Assembly: GCF_001761325.1 (NCBI RefSeq)
Contig: NZ_CP017478.1
Location: 3,183,501-3,247,500 of the forward strand
Length of the DNA stretch: 64,000 bases
Reading direction: 5' to 3'
Source of the DNA: Urechidicola croceus
GTDB lineage: Bacteria > Bacteroidota > Bacteroidia > Flavobacteriales > Flavobacteriaceae
Numbering within the stretch: position 1 is the stretch's first letter; every line of letters starts with the position of its first letter. This document shows, one piece after another, positions 18,271-26,636 of this stretch. A program made the position numbers and the translations under genes. Below the pieces are notes generated by a model. That model searched no databases. It saw nothing but the letters and a program-made list of their open reading frames with translations, and was not told where the DNA came from.

Positions 18271-18324
18271 TTTTAAATTATTTAAAAGTACTTTGTGTTT
18301 CAAAGTAATTGATTAAAAAAATAG

Positions 18325-18621
18325 TTATTGTTTTCTGATTAATTTTTCAAGAGCATTAATATGTTTTGTGAATTCCAATTTTCCCAATTTTGTAATTGAA
18401 TATTTAGTATTAGGTTTTCGACCTATAAATTGTTTTTCAATCGTTATATATTCTTCTTTTTCTAAAGATTTTAGATGACTAGCAAGATTCCCATCGGTAA
18501 CTCCCAATAATTCTTTTAGTGTACTAAAATCAATTGATTCATTTACCATTAATGCCGACATAATTCCTAATCGAACTCGATGATCAAATGCTTTATTTAT
18601 ATGTTGTAGAATATTTTTCAA
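18325..18621 (-). CDS. Winged-helix transcriptional regulator (HTH_34-like)
   Basis: 98 aa, a single DNA-binding domain: FDHRVRLGIMSALMVNESIDFSTLKELLGVTDGNLASHLKSLEKEEYITIEKQFIGRKP is a MarR/ArsR-type helix-turn-helix with a beta wing. There is no ligand domain, so it probably dimerises and senses through a partner or simply autoregulates. It follows the 207-aa membrane protein by 3 bp and precedes the DUF4153-like gene, and it likely controls the operon from the promoter at 19269-19298. Confidence 0.85.
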   Translation of the reverse strand: MKNILQHINKAFDHRVRLGIMSALMVNESIDFSTLKELLGVTDGNLASHLKSLEKEEYITIEKQFIGRKPNTKYSITKLGKLEFTKHINALEKLIRKQ

Positions 18622-18624
18622 ACT

Positions 18625-19248
18625 TTATTTTCTATCGTATTTTAAGTACATCAAGGTTCCATAAACAATGTGCATTACACCAAAACCCAAAGCCCAAAAA
18701 TACAAACCATATCCGATAAACTGTGTCGCAATTAAACCTAATATAATATTTGTTATTCCTAAGTATTTTATATCTCCTAAAGTATATTTACTCCCATTTA
18801 CTAATGCTAATCCGTAAAATATTAGCGTTACAGGTGCAACAAGACCAATTATTTTGTATTGTAATAGTATAATACAAAAGAAACCACCAGTAATTAAAGG
18901 AATTAAGAAATTGCCAAGCAATCTTTTAGAAGTGATATTCCAAATTGAATCTCCATTTTTTTGTGCTTTCTTTTTTGATAGAATGAATCCAGTCAATACA
19001 GAAAGAATAAGTATTGTTAATGCAATCCCCATCAATTGGTATTCAATTGGAGTTAAATCTCGATCAGTAGAATAACGAGTTAATTTTAAACCATAATTTG
19101 AAATCATAGTGTTTGCAATATATGCCCCAACAAGGGCATATATTCCTGCCAATACTCCAGATAAACCACTTAATGAAATAAATCTAGATGATTTATTCAT
19201 CATATTTTTTATTTCAGAAATGTCTTTTAAATAATCTTTCTCACTCAT
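18625..19248 (-). CDS. Multi-pass membrane protein, first gene of the winged-helix operon
   Basis: 207 aa from the ATG at 19248; a TTG at 19290 is upstream of the likely transcription start and is rejected. A charged cytoplasmic N-terminus (MSEKDYLKDISEIKNMMNKSS) is followed by about six helices. No catalytic motif is seen. Its arrangement directly ahead of an HTH_34-type regulator recurs in Flavobacteria, suggesting a membrane/regulator pair, but this is inference. Confidence 0.72.
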   Translation of the reverse strand: MSEKDYLKDISEIKNMMNKSSRFISLSGLSGVLAGIYALVGAYIANTMISNYGLKLTRYSTDRDLTPIEYQLMGIALTILILSVLTGFILSKKKAQKNGDSIWNITSKRLLGNFLIPLITGGFFCIILLQYKIIGLVAPVTLIFYGLALVNGSKYTLGDIKYLGITNIILGLIATQFIGYGLYFWALGFGVMHIVYGTLMYLKYDRK

Positions 19249-19268
19249 AATAAAAGTACTTTGAATTG

Positions 19269-19298
19269 CAAAGTTAATATTAAAATTCAATTGTGCAA
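19269..19298 (-). promoter_or_regulatory. Promoter of the membrane-protein/winged-helix operon
   Basis: On the minus strand TAACTTTG (19276-19269) is a perfect TAnnTTTG -7 element and TTG (19298-19296) lies 19 nt upstream as the -33 element. The start would be near 19262, about 14 nt before the ATG at 19248. Confidence 0.7.
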
Positions 19299-19338
19299 CA
19301 ATTTTTTTATATTTATAAACAATTAAAAACCAACTATT

Positions 19339-19698
19339 ATGACTGAATTTATTTTTAATATCGGAAACATCGCAGGAGGAATTCTTCTTGGATTAGCAAC
19401 TTTAGATCGATGGGATGGTGATCGAAATTTCTTTAATAAAATTGCTGGATTTTTAGCGCCATTTCAAACAATAATAGGAGGTATTCTATTAGGATTTGGT
19501 ATCCTATATTTAATGGGGAATGGCAATAAATTATACAATGTTGTGAGTGTTTTGGGTGGATTCTTATTATTAGCACACGTCTTAGGAAAAGTGCCAGCAT
19601 TAGGTTCTGCATTGCAAAAACTATCACAAAAATTGATTCCATTTAAGGCAACAATTGGTATTGCTTTGATAGTTGTTGGAGTTTTAGGATTATTATAA
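19339..19698 (+). CDS. Small Gly-rich membrane protein
   Basis: 119 aa with three to four hydrophobic segments separated by short loops (LDRWDGDRNFFNKI, GNGNKLYN). It is Gly/Leu/Ile-rich with no known motif. Divergent from the winged-helix operon and 6 bp ahead of the DUF1801 gene. Confidence 0.62.
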   Translation: MTEFIFNIGNIAGGILLGLATLDRWDGDRNFFNKIAGFLAPFQTIIGGILLGFGILYLMGNGNKLYNVVSVLGGFLLLAHVLGKVPALGSALQKLSQKLIPFKATIGIALIVVGVLGLL

Positions 19699-19704
19699 AT
19701 TGGT

Positions 19705-20082
19705 GTGAATCCTGTTGAACAATACTTATATAGTCAAAATGAACCTTACCAATCTATCATGTTATATGTTAGAATTGTTATTTTTAAAACACTTCCAAAA
19801 GTTGAGGAGAGGTTTAGTTATAAAATTCCTTTTTATTATCAGGATAAAAAACCAATGATTTATTTAAATGTATTGAAAGGAACCAATTTTGTTGATGTTG
19901 CTTTTGTACAAGGGTGTTTTTTAGAAAAACAATTTCCAATTTTAAAAGATTACAACAATCGTAAACAAGTACGCTCAATACAAATTGAAAAAATTGAAGA
20001 TTTAGACGAATTGGAATTTGTTAACTTATTAAAGTCAGCATCACAATTATTAGATAAAAGTAAAAAAGCATGGAATCCTTGA
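19705..20082 (+). CDS. DUF1801 (YdhG-like) protein
   Basis: 125 aa beginning at a GTG 6 bp after the membrane protein stop. NPVEQYLYSQNEPYQSIMLYVRIVIFKTLPKVEERFSYKIPFYY has the IxxxxPxxxExxxYxxPxF pattern of DUF1801, small cytosolic proteins of unknown biochemical role. It ends in a shared convergent terminator. Confidence 0.78.
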   Translation: MNPVEQYLYSQNEPYQSIMLYVRIVIFKTLPKVEERFSYKIPFYYQDKKPMIYLNVLKGTNFVDVAFVQGCFLEKQFPILKDYNNRKQVRSIQIEKIEDLDELEFVNLLKSASQLLDKSKKAWNP

Positions 20083-20104
20083 TAATTAATTTTTATCAAG
20101 GATT
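20074..20104. terminator. Bidirectional terminator between convergent genes
   Basis: AATCCTTGATAA (20074-20085) pairs perfectly with TTATCAAGGATT (20093-20104), followed by a T-run. The stem includes the stop codon of the DUF1801 gene and covers the end of the PepSY gene. Confidence 0.82.
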
Positions 20105-21642
20105 TTTTTATTCATTTTTAAGATAATTAAGGTTGATATAGTGCTTAAAACAATCCAAAAAGCATCAATTAAAAATATGGCTGTTTGACCATTTTGAAAT
20201 GTAATCCAAAACCAATTTCCTGACGAAATTCCATTTACAATCGGAATTAAAAAGCCTAAAATACTTCCAATAAGTAATGTATATTTATTAGTGAAATAAT
20301 TATCTCTTTTAAATCTAAAAAAGATGGATAACAGTAACCATCCTCCAAAGAAAACACAATAAAGAATTGTCAATCTTGAAGCGTCTAAACTTCTTGGAAT
20401 TAGTTTTGAAACAATCATTGATAATGCAGTTATTGGATACATTGATAGGCAGATTGCCAAGTAAATATGACCTACTTTTTCATTGTACTTTCGACGTTTT
20501 TCGGGCACATTTTTCTTATTTCTTGCTTCTAGCCATATCAAGACTCCAGATATAATTACAAAGCAAGTAATAAAAGCCATTATAAAGTACACAAGTTTCA
20601 ACCAATAACCTCCAAAGTCCCCAAAATGTAACTTTCTAACTGTCATTTCAACGGCTTCTATATAATTTGATTTTAAAGGATCTTTGATAGATAAAACGTC
20701 ATTTGTAGGAACATTATAAACGATTCTTCCATGACCAATAAATTTTTGTTGTGTACTTACCATTCCATCTACTTGAAATTTCATATTAGAATCTCCATAG
20801 TTTCTAATGTACACTTGTGATGGAGAGAATGTTTCCCACTTTTCAAGAGTTTGTTCCATAAAAGGATTTAGAGAGAATTCAGTATGAGTTTTATAAGTAA
20901 TAGGATAATCTTTGGTCATTGGGCGTAAATCCTCTGACAATTTTTTTTGATTGTTATTATAGATGAAATTTCCAGGAATCAACACTAAAATTGACAAACA
21001 TAAAAAGCAACTTGTAACTGCATAGACAAATTGAAATGGCAATCCGATAACTCCTAATGCGGTATGAGCATCGGTCCAAATAGTTTTGAACTTTGCTTTA
21101 GGTCTAAAAACATAAAAGTTGGAAATGATTTTTTTCCAATGAACAATAATCCCTGTTGTAATTGCAAATAAGAAAAATAGGGCAACAAATCCTGCTAAGT
21201 AAGTACCAATTTTTGGAATTTGACTAAAAAAATGAAGTCTGTAAATAAGTTCACCAAAACTATAAAAGGTGTAATAGTCAGATCTTGTATAGTTGATTGT
21301 ATTGATGTAAAAAAACGCTCCTTGTTTATCTTCATCAGAAGCATCTTCATATTTTGAACCACTTAGAATAACCAACACTTCTTGTTTTACATCAGGCATT
21401 ACCAACCGTATATTTCTACCTTCAAGATTGTAGCCTTCTTCTTTTATTACTGCAGTAATCTTATCGTAATCAACATCTAGCGCTTGTTCTAATTGTACTG
21501 TATCTCCTTTTTCCCAAGCCGTAATTTCATCTTTAATCAAGGCAAAAGCACCAGCAAAAAAGATGATATATAAAGCAACACTGATTACAATACCACTTAC
21601 AGTATGTAAATGGAAAAATACATTGTAATTTCTTTTATTCAT
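20086..21642 (-). CDS. PepSY-associated transmembrane (iron-uptake) protein
   Basis: 518 aa. The N-terminal helix NVFFHLHTVSGIVISVALYIIFFAGAFALIKDEITAWE and repeated HxxxG helices (IVHWKK, TDAHTALGVIGLPFQFVYAVTS) mark the PepSY_TM family. These inner-membrane proteins are found with siderophore receptors and thought to reduce or release imported ferric chelates. Conserved histidines could bind heme (inference). It is the last gene of the 25563-20086 iron module. Confidence 0.82.
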   Translation of the reverse strand: MNKRNYNVFFHLHTVSGIVISVALYIIFFAGAFALIKDEITAWEKGDTVQLEQALDVDYDKITAVIKEEGYNLEGRNIRLVMPDVKQEVLVILSGSKYEDASDEDKQGAFFYINTINYTRSDYYTFYSFGELIYRLHFFSQIPKIGTYLAGFVALFFLFAITTGIIVHWKKIISNFYVFRPKAKFKTIWTDAHTALGVIGLPFQFVYAVTSCFLCLSILVLIPGNFIYNNNQKKLSEDLRPMTKDYPITYKTHTEFSLNPFMEQTLEKWETFSPSQVYIRNYGDSNMKFQVDGMVSTQQKFIGHGRIVYNVPTNDVLSIKDPLKSNYIEAVEMTVRKLHFGDFGGYWLKLVYFIMAFITCFVIISGVLIWLEARNKKNVPEKRRKYNEKVGHIYLAICLSMYPITALSMIVSKLIPRSLDASRLTILYCVFFGGWLLLSIFFRFKRDNYFTNKYTLLIGSILGFLIPIVNGISSGNWFWITFQNGQTAIFLIDAFWIVLSTISTLIILKMNKKILDKN

Positions 21643-21648
21643 AGGTTA

Positions 21649-21951
21649 TTAAATTATAGGTTGGTATATTTTTCCAAAGTAAACAGCAATTCCAAGTATG
21701 AGAATGGTTAGCATATAAAATCCAAAAATTTTCCATCCATTTTTAAATAAAAAAGGGATAATCATAAATGTTACCCAAAAAATAAAAAGCGTAAAAACGG
21801 AAGTGATTAAAATAATTTTATGATCAAAAATCCAATAAGCGAGTACCATATGAATTTCTGCAGAAATCAAAAAACCACCTAGAATTCCAGCAGTTATTTT
21901 GGCAAATCTATGCCAAAAAGAAGTTGTTAAATATTTAGGATTTGCAGGCAT
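21649..21951 (-). CDS. Small membrane protein, DUF3649-like
   Basis: 100 aa with three helices. FWHRFAKITAGILGGFLISAEIHMVLAYWIF resembles DUF3649 proteins that sit between TonB-dependent siderophore receptors and PepSY proteins in other bacteria. The position 6 bp upstream of the PepSY gene fits that. The family call rests mainly on context. Confidence 0.5.
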   Translation of the reverse strand: MPANPKYLTTSFWHRFAKITAGILGGFLISAEIHMVLAYWIFDHKIILITSVFTLFIFWVTFMIIPFLFKNGWKIFGFYMLTILILGIAVYFGKIYQPII

Positions 21952-21953
21952 AT

Positions 21954-22283
21954 TTAAAATGTTAGTTCAAAAAAGGAGATAAATATTAAAATAATTATAA
22001 GACCATAAAAATTGATAAATTTTATTGGTTTTATAAGAATCACAATACTGCTTATCAGCATTAATAGGATAGCGGCCATGATAATTCCAGCACCAATTCC
22101 AAATTGTATACAAAAAAGTGTAAAGGATAAAGCGAGTAAACCCAACCCAAGTATTTTGGATTTATCAGGATTTTCTTGAAGCCATTTATCTAATTTTAAA
22201 GTGTTACTAAGTTGGGCTCTTTTAGATGTGTTATATACAAAATAAAAGCCTGTAAATAGTAATATCATTGAAAATGTAAGCAT
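21954..22283 (-). CDS. Small membrane protein, DUF3325-like
   Basis: 109 aa, about four helices. Residues KLDKWLQENPDKSKILGLGLLALSFTLFCIQFGIGAGIIM place it near DUF3325, another small partner in iron-chelate uptake loci. It is 2 bp before the DUF3649-like gene and 90 bp after the DUF4198 gene. Assignment by context and composition. Confidence 0.5.
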   Translation of the reverse strand: MLTFSMILLFTGFYFVYNTSKRAQLSNTLKLDKWLQENPDKSKILGLGLLALSFTLFCIQFGIGAGIIMAAILLMLISSIVILIKPIKFINFYGLIIILIFISFFELTF

Positions 22284-22312
22284 GTAATATGTCTTTAAAT
22301 TTTAAAATGAAA

Positions 22313-22340
22313 ACAACCCTGAACAAAAGTTCAGAGTTGT
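22313..22340 (-). terminator. Weak intrinsic terminator or attenuator in the iron module
   Basis: ACAAC-n-CTGAAC pairs with GTTCAG-n-GTTGT around an AAAA loop. On the minus strand the stem is followed by a U-rich stretch. It lies between the DUF4198 gene and the small membrane genes, so it may reduce expression of the distal genes. Confidence 0.5.
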
Positions 22341-22373
22341 AATCTCCAATTTACTATGATAAAAAATTGTATC

Positions 22374-23093
22374 TTAATTAGGAATACAATACGTTACACA
22401 ATGCCAAATAAACTCATAGTCTTCACCGTTGTAATTTCCTGGCACTTCTTCTTTAGTTGTTGTTTCTAAAATATATTTTGTTTCAAATGGAAGTTTAAAA
22501 GTGATAATTCCATTTTCATCTGTTTCAAGCGTTTTTGACCATAAATCTTGCACATAAATTTTAACTTCATTTTTTGCTAATACTTCGTTTTTATAAACTA
22601 CTTGAAGTTTTACTTCATCTGAAGAAGTAGAAATGTCTTTGACTGAAATTCCGTTTTCATTTAAGTTGAAAGTTTCGTTTTTAGCATCACCAACTTGAAC
22701 TTTTGCAACCGAATGATAATGTGTTTTAAAAATTCCAAAGTCATACTGAGTATAGTCAATCACATCAATATTGTCATTGTTTAAAAGAATTGTGTAGGTT
22801 CCATTAGTAGTTGGTGTAAAATTTGTTTTATAAAACTTATCGGTAGCTGTTGTTTCTAATTTTGTTTTATTTCCAGAAGGATCTACTACCCAAATAGTAA
22901 AATCTTTAACTTTTGGAAATGCATCACCGTTTACATCTTCAATAACTCCGTACGTATATTCTCCAAAATAAACTCTTACTTCTTGTTCTTCATTTAGGTT
23001 TCCTGTTGGACTTGTTTCAATCCATAAATAATGTGCAAAACTTGATGCTGTTGCAAAAAGAATACAAACTATTGATAATATTATTTTCTTCAT
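22374..23093 (-). CDS. DUF4198-family periplasmic protein
   Basis: 239 aa from the ATG at 23093; an upstream frame adds 19 residues and is rejected because MKKIILSIVCILFATASSFA is a clean signal peptide. The mature N-terminus HYLWIETSP is the DUF4198 hallmark, a beta-sandwich family related to periplasmic components of cobalt/nickel transport loci. Two Ig-like folds appear. The C-terminus EFIWHCVTYCIPN has two Cys and a His. In this iron module it may bind metal or stabilise the receptor (inference). Confidence 0.75.
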   Translation of the reverse strand: MKKIILSIVCILFATASSFAHYLWIETSPTGNLNEEQEVRVYFGEYTYGVIEDVNGDAFPKVKDFTIWVVDPSGNKTKLETTATDKFYKTNFTPTTNGTYTILLNNDNIDVIDYTQYDFGIFKTHYHSVAKVQVGDAKNETFNLNENGISVKDISTSSDEVKLQVVYKNEVLAKNEVKIYVQDLWSKTLETDENGIITFKLPFETKYILETTTKEEVPGNYNGEDYEFIWHCVTYCIPN

Positions 23094-23115
23094 TTTATGA
23101 TTTGTTTTGTGCAAT

Positions 23116-23144
23116 ATCCCTTTTGAAATATTATCAAAAGGGAT
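23116..23144 (-). promoter_or_regulatory. Stable stem between the receptor and DUF4198 genes
   Basis: ATCCCTTTTGA (23116-23126) pairs perfectly with TCAAAAGGGAT (23134-23144). There is no U-tract on the minus strand, so it is more likely an mRNA-stabilising or processing stem than a terminator. Confidence 0.45.
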
Positions 23145-23190
23145 TGGCACTATTAAAAAAAAATTAACTCAAATTAACTCTCATTTTTGA

Positions 23191-25563
23191 TTAGAATTTA
23201 TACGCTAAATTTGCTGAAATTGTTCTCAATTTTTGCGGAGTTACCGTAGACCATCCTGCATAATGTTTTTTATTTGCGATATTGTCTAATTTTAAGATTA
23301 CTCTGAATTTATCTTTAGAGTAAGACAATGAACTATTTAAAATTGTATTGCTTGGTAAGGGGAATGAACCGGTTGTTGATCTGTTTAAAGTATTGTATTC
23401 ACTAGCATAGTTACCACCAAAACCAATTCCAAATCCTTTTAAATTTCCTGTTTGAATAGTATAACTTGTCCAGAAGTTAATTAAATCTTCAGGTCCTGCA
23501 TCTTCAGTTCTTAATCCTAAATAGCCTGCACCTTCAGTTTCTTTTAATACTTCATTGTCATTATGACTATAACCTGCAACAATGTTCCAACCTGCTATTG
23601 GATTGGCAATTAAACTCAATTCAAAACCTTTACTTTCAACTTCTCCACCTTGAATAGAATTATTTACGTTGGTTGGATCAGACATTAATTTATTTGATAC
23701 GTTGATGTTATAATAACTTGCAGTTGCTGCTAATTTGTTTTCAAATAAATTTGCTTTTACACCAACTTCAAATTGGTTTGCTTTTTCTGGCTCAAATGTT
23801 TTAATTCTAGGATTAGAACCATCAGCATCTGCTACTTGTGCTGGTGATACATTTGAAAACCCATTCATATAATTTGTGAAAATTGAAAGTTTATCTTTGA
23901 TAGGTTGGTATACTAATCCAAATTTTGGAGAAAATGCAGTTTGATCATCGTCATCATCATTTTTATCACCTTCAAATTTATCAACTCTTATACTCGCCAT
24001 AGCAGAAAGTGTAGGAGTGAAGTTTAATACATTAGAAATGTATGCACTATAAATTTCTTGTTCAGCAACTGAATTTGAAACTCCTGTATCTGCAAGAATA
24101 TTATCTACTGCACCTTGAGACAATGTTGCAGAATTTGTACTTTCACTAATTGATACTGAACCTATAGCAGCCCATCCTGTACTATTATCTTTAACATTTG
24201 AGTTAAAATAATCTAATCCTACAACAACTCTATTTCTTAGTTTTCCAATATTGAAATCTCCAATAAAGTTTTGTTGAATATCTGTTGTTCGAGTTTCACT
24301 GTTGATTTTTGCCATGTAATGTGTAAAAGTATCACCATCACCTAAATCCCATAAGTAAGAATAGTATCCATCAGTTTTTGCTTTTCCATTAGATAAAACT
24401 GTTTGAGAAGTCCATTTATCAGACAATTTATAAAGTGCTTGTGCTTGTAAATTGAAAGTTGGGTTTTTGATAGATAAATTATCACTTGTGAATGAATTGT
24501 AATAATTTTGTTCAAAAAGATCAATAGAATCATAAGATAAAGGACCGTTTCTATTTAGAAATAGCATTGGAGCATTTACCGATTCTTTTTCCAATATTTC
24601 TGTATTAACTAAGAAAGTTAATTTTTCATTAGCAATAAATTTTAAAGAAGGAGCAATGTAAAATGATTTATTCATTCCTGCATCTTGAAAACTATTTTGA
24701 GTGTGATAAGCAGTATTAACTCTTAAGTAAGTATCATTATTAGTTCCAATAGGTGTGTTTACATCAGCAGTAATTCTATTTAATCCATAAGAACCAGTAG
24801 TGTATGAAACTTCTCCACCAAACTCTTCATAAGGTTGTTTGGTAACCACATTAATAAGTCCACCGTAAGAAATTAAACTACTACCATATAATGTTCCAGA
24901 AGGTCCTTTTATAACTTCAATACGTTCTATATTCGAAGGATCCAAACCACCATTGTTTAATCCTGGAAGTCCATTTGTAATTGAAGGTTGTACCGAAAAA
25001 CCTCTTAATGAGTAGTATTCAGCACCGTCACCACCACGTCCAGTTGATTCCCATAAACGAGTTACTCCTGTTGCATTTTTTAATGCATCATTTACATTGG
25101 TTACCACCTGCTCTTTTAGCAGTTCATTTGAAATTGTGTTATAAGATTGTGGGTTTTCAATATTAGTTAAAGGCATTTTTGATACATGAATACTTTCTTT
25201 TGTGTCAAATTTGTTTGTTTTATGCCCATTTACTACAACTTCATTTAATTGTTCTTGACTTTCAATTAGCGTTATTGTTGGAATTGTTATTGTTTGGTTT
25301 TGTTGAATAGTAAATGTAGCATTTGTAGTTTTATAACCCAAATATGATACTCTTATTTGATAAGTTCCTGAGGTTATGTTTTTAATTGAAAACTCACCAT
25401 TTTCATTTGTTTCAGTACCAATATTTGTTTTAGATAGTGCAATATTGACATTCTCTAAAGGTTGATTTTTTTCTGAAATTACTTTTCCTTTTACAGTATT
25501 GTTTTGTGCATTTAAGGATACTGTGGAAATTAAGATTATTAAAATTGTTATTAAATTTCTCAT
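23191..25563 (-). CDS. TonB-dependent siderophore receptor
   Basis: 790 aa with signal peptide MRNLITILIILISTVSLNA. Domains in order: carboxypeptidase-regulatory-like (about 22-105; GKVISEKNQPLENVNIALSK), plug (about 125-245; VNDALKNATGV, RGFSVQP, ERIEVIKGPSGTLYGS, GGLINVVTK), then a 22-strand-type barrel to the C-terminal YKF. The SLRGFS and GPSGTLYG motifs are those of FhuA/FecA-type siderophore receptors. It imports ferric chelates using TonB energy. It leads the module with DUF4198 and PepSY proteins, divergent from an AraC regulator. Confidence 0.92.
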   Translation of the reverse strand: MRNLITILIILISTVSLNAQNNTVKGKVISEKNQPLENVNIALSKTNIGTETNENGEFSIKNITSGTYQIRVSYLGYKTTNATFTIQQNQTITIPTITLIESQEQLNEVVVNGHKTNKFDTKESIHVSKMPLTNIENPQSYNTISNELLKEQVVTNVNDALKNATGVTRLWESTGRGGDGAEYYSLRGFSVQPSITNGLPGLNNGGLDPSNIERIEVIKGPSGTLYGSSLISYGGLINVVTKQPYEEFGGEVSYTTGSYGLNRITADVNTPIGTNNDTYLRVNTAYHTQNSFQDAGMNKSFYIAPSLKFIANEKLTFLVNTEILEKESVNAPMLFLNRNGPLSYDSIDLFEQNYYNSFTSDNLSIKNPTFNLQAQALYKLSDKWTSQTVLSNGKAKTDGYYSYLWDLGDGDTFTHYMAKINSETRTTDIQQNFIGDFNIGKLRNRVVVGLDYFNSNVKDNSTGWAAIGSVSISESTNSATLSQGAVDNILADTGVSNSVAEQEIYSAYISNVLNFTPTLSAMASIRVDKFEGDKNDDDDDQTAFSPKFGLVYQPIKDKLSIFTNYMNGFSNVSPAQVADADGSNPRIKTFEPEKANQFEVGVKANLFENKLAATASYYNINVSNKLMSDPTNVNNSIQGGEVESKGFELSLIANPIAGWNIVAGYSHNDNEVLKETEGAGYLGLRTEDAGPEDLINFWTSYTIQTGNLKGFGIGFGGNYASEYNTLNRSTTGSFPLPSNTILNSSLSYSKDKFRVILKLDNIANKKHYAGWSTVTPQKLRTISANLAYKF

Positions 25564-25580
25564 TGATTGTTTGTTATTTA

Positions 25581-25595
25581 TATTTAGTCTAAATA
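25581..25595. promoter_or_regulatory. Perfect palindrome TATTTAGTCTAAATA, candidate metalloregulator site
   Basis: A 15-bp perfect palindrome (TATTTAG-T-CTAAATA) lies between the receptor start codon (25563) and its -7 element (25605-25612), at roughly +3 to +17 of the transcript. The TTTAG/CTAAA halves resemble DtxR/MntR-type boxes. Operator function is inference. Confidence 0.45.
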
Positions 25596-25604
25596 AATTT
25601 GAGG

Positions 25605-25634
25605 CAAATTTAGGACAAGTACATTATATACAAA
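25605..25634 (-). promoter_or_regulatory. Promoter of the siderophore receptor module
   Basis: On the minus strand TTTG (25634-25631) and TAAATTTG (25612-25605) are separated by 18 nt, a full match to the Bacteroidetes consensus. The predicted start is near 25598. Confidence 0.72.
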
Positions 25635-25643
25635 TGACGTATT

Positions 25644-26636
25644 ATGGAAAAAAAAAGACGCGAAAACTATAATTGGAAAAAGACAGATATTATGTACTCT
25701 GAAGCAGATTTTTATGAACATGTAACAATGTTGACAGATAGTACTTTAGATGAAGGGGTTTTATATAGAGAGCATATTATTTTACCTGAATTTGGAGAAG
25801 GCACAATAGTAAACTTGTTAGTAGAAGATATTGAAATAATAGTTAGTAGATATTTATTAAAAAATGATTTAGTAGTAACTAACATTGTTGAAAAAGATAT
25901 TGTACAATTATCTTTTTTAATCGATGGTGAAAAAATAATATCTATCGAAGGAACTAATGAAGAAATAGTTTATGAAAGTCAAGAATCTTATTTAGCGACG
26001 CTAAATTCATTTAAAGGAAGAACAAGGGTTTTTGGGAACAAAGTTCTCAAAGAAGTAAAGATAAAATTAAAGAAATCATTTATGTTGAATCATGGTTTTA
26101 ATACAAATTTCACATTAAATCACAAACCATGTCAAGATTTGATTATTCCAATTAATGATGAGTTATTGGTAATTTTAAATAATTTACAAGATGCTTTTTT
26201 TAAAGGTGTAACTAGAAAGTTGTATTTAAAAGCCAAAGTTTTGGAATTATTGGCAAATCAAATTGAAAATTATAATAATTTCAACATTAAAAATAAACAA
26301 GTTGTAAATCAAGATAATATCATAAAAAAGTTATACTTGATACGACAACTAATTGCAGAAAATTTAGATCAAAATTTAACTTTAGTTAATCTATCAAGGG
26401 AATTGATGTTAAATGAGTTTGAAATTAAAACAGAATTTAAAAGAATTTTTGGTCTTTCAATTCATGAGTATGCTATTAATGAAAAAATGAGAAAAGCCAA
26501 AGACTTATTAAATACTACACAGTTGCCAATTTATTCAATAGCGGAAAAAATAGGATATAAAAATGCCACACATTTTAGTGCGGCATTTAAAAGAAGTTTT
26601 GGAATAACTCCAAAAAAATTTAGAAATTTAATTTAA
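25644..26636 (+). CDS. AraC-family transcriptional regulator
   Basis: 330 aa. The C-terminal 100 residues form two helix-turn-helix units (NLTLVNLSRELMLNEFEIKTEFKRIFGLSIHEYAINEKMRKAKDLLNTTQLPIYSIAEKIGYKNATHFSAAFKRSFGITPKKFRNL). The N-terminal 220 residues lack a cupin signature but resemble PchR/YbtA-like sensors that respond to ferri-siderophores. It is divergent from the receptor, with an 80-bp intergenic region, so it is the likely activator of that module. Its 3' end overlaps the peroxiredoxin gene by 9 bases. Confidence 0.85.
   Translation: MEKKRRENYNWKKTDIMYSEADFYEHVTMLTDSTLDEGVLYREHIILPEFGEGTIVNLLVEDIEIIVSRYLLKNDLVVTNIVEKDIVQLSFLIDGEKIISIEGTNEEIVYESQESYLATLNSFKGRTRVFGNKVLKEVKIKLKKSFMLNHGFNTNFTLNHKPCQDLIIPINDELLVILNNLQDAFFKGVTRKLYLKAKVLELLANQIENYNNFNIKNKQVVNQDNIIKKLYLIRQLIAENLDQNLTLVNLSRELMLNEFEIKTEFKRIFGLSIHEYAINEKMRKAKDLLNTTQLPIYSIAEKIGYKNATHFSAAFKRSFGITPKKFRNLI

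Noticed and set aside
20086-25563. Horizontal transfer of the iron module
   Set aside because: Base composition and codon style are like the rest of the window, and no mobile-element remnants flank it.
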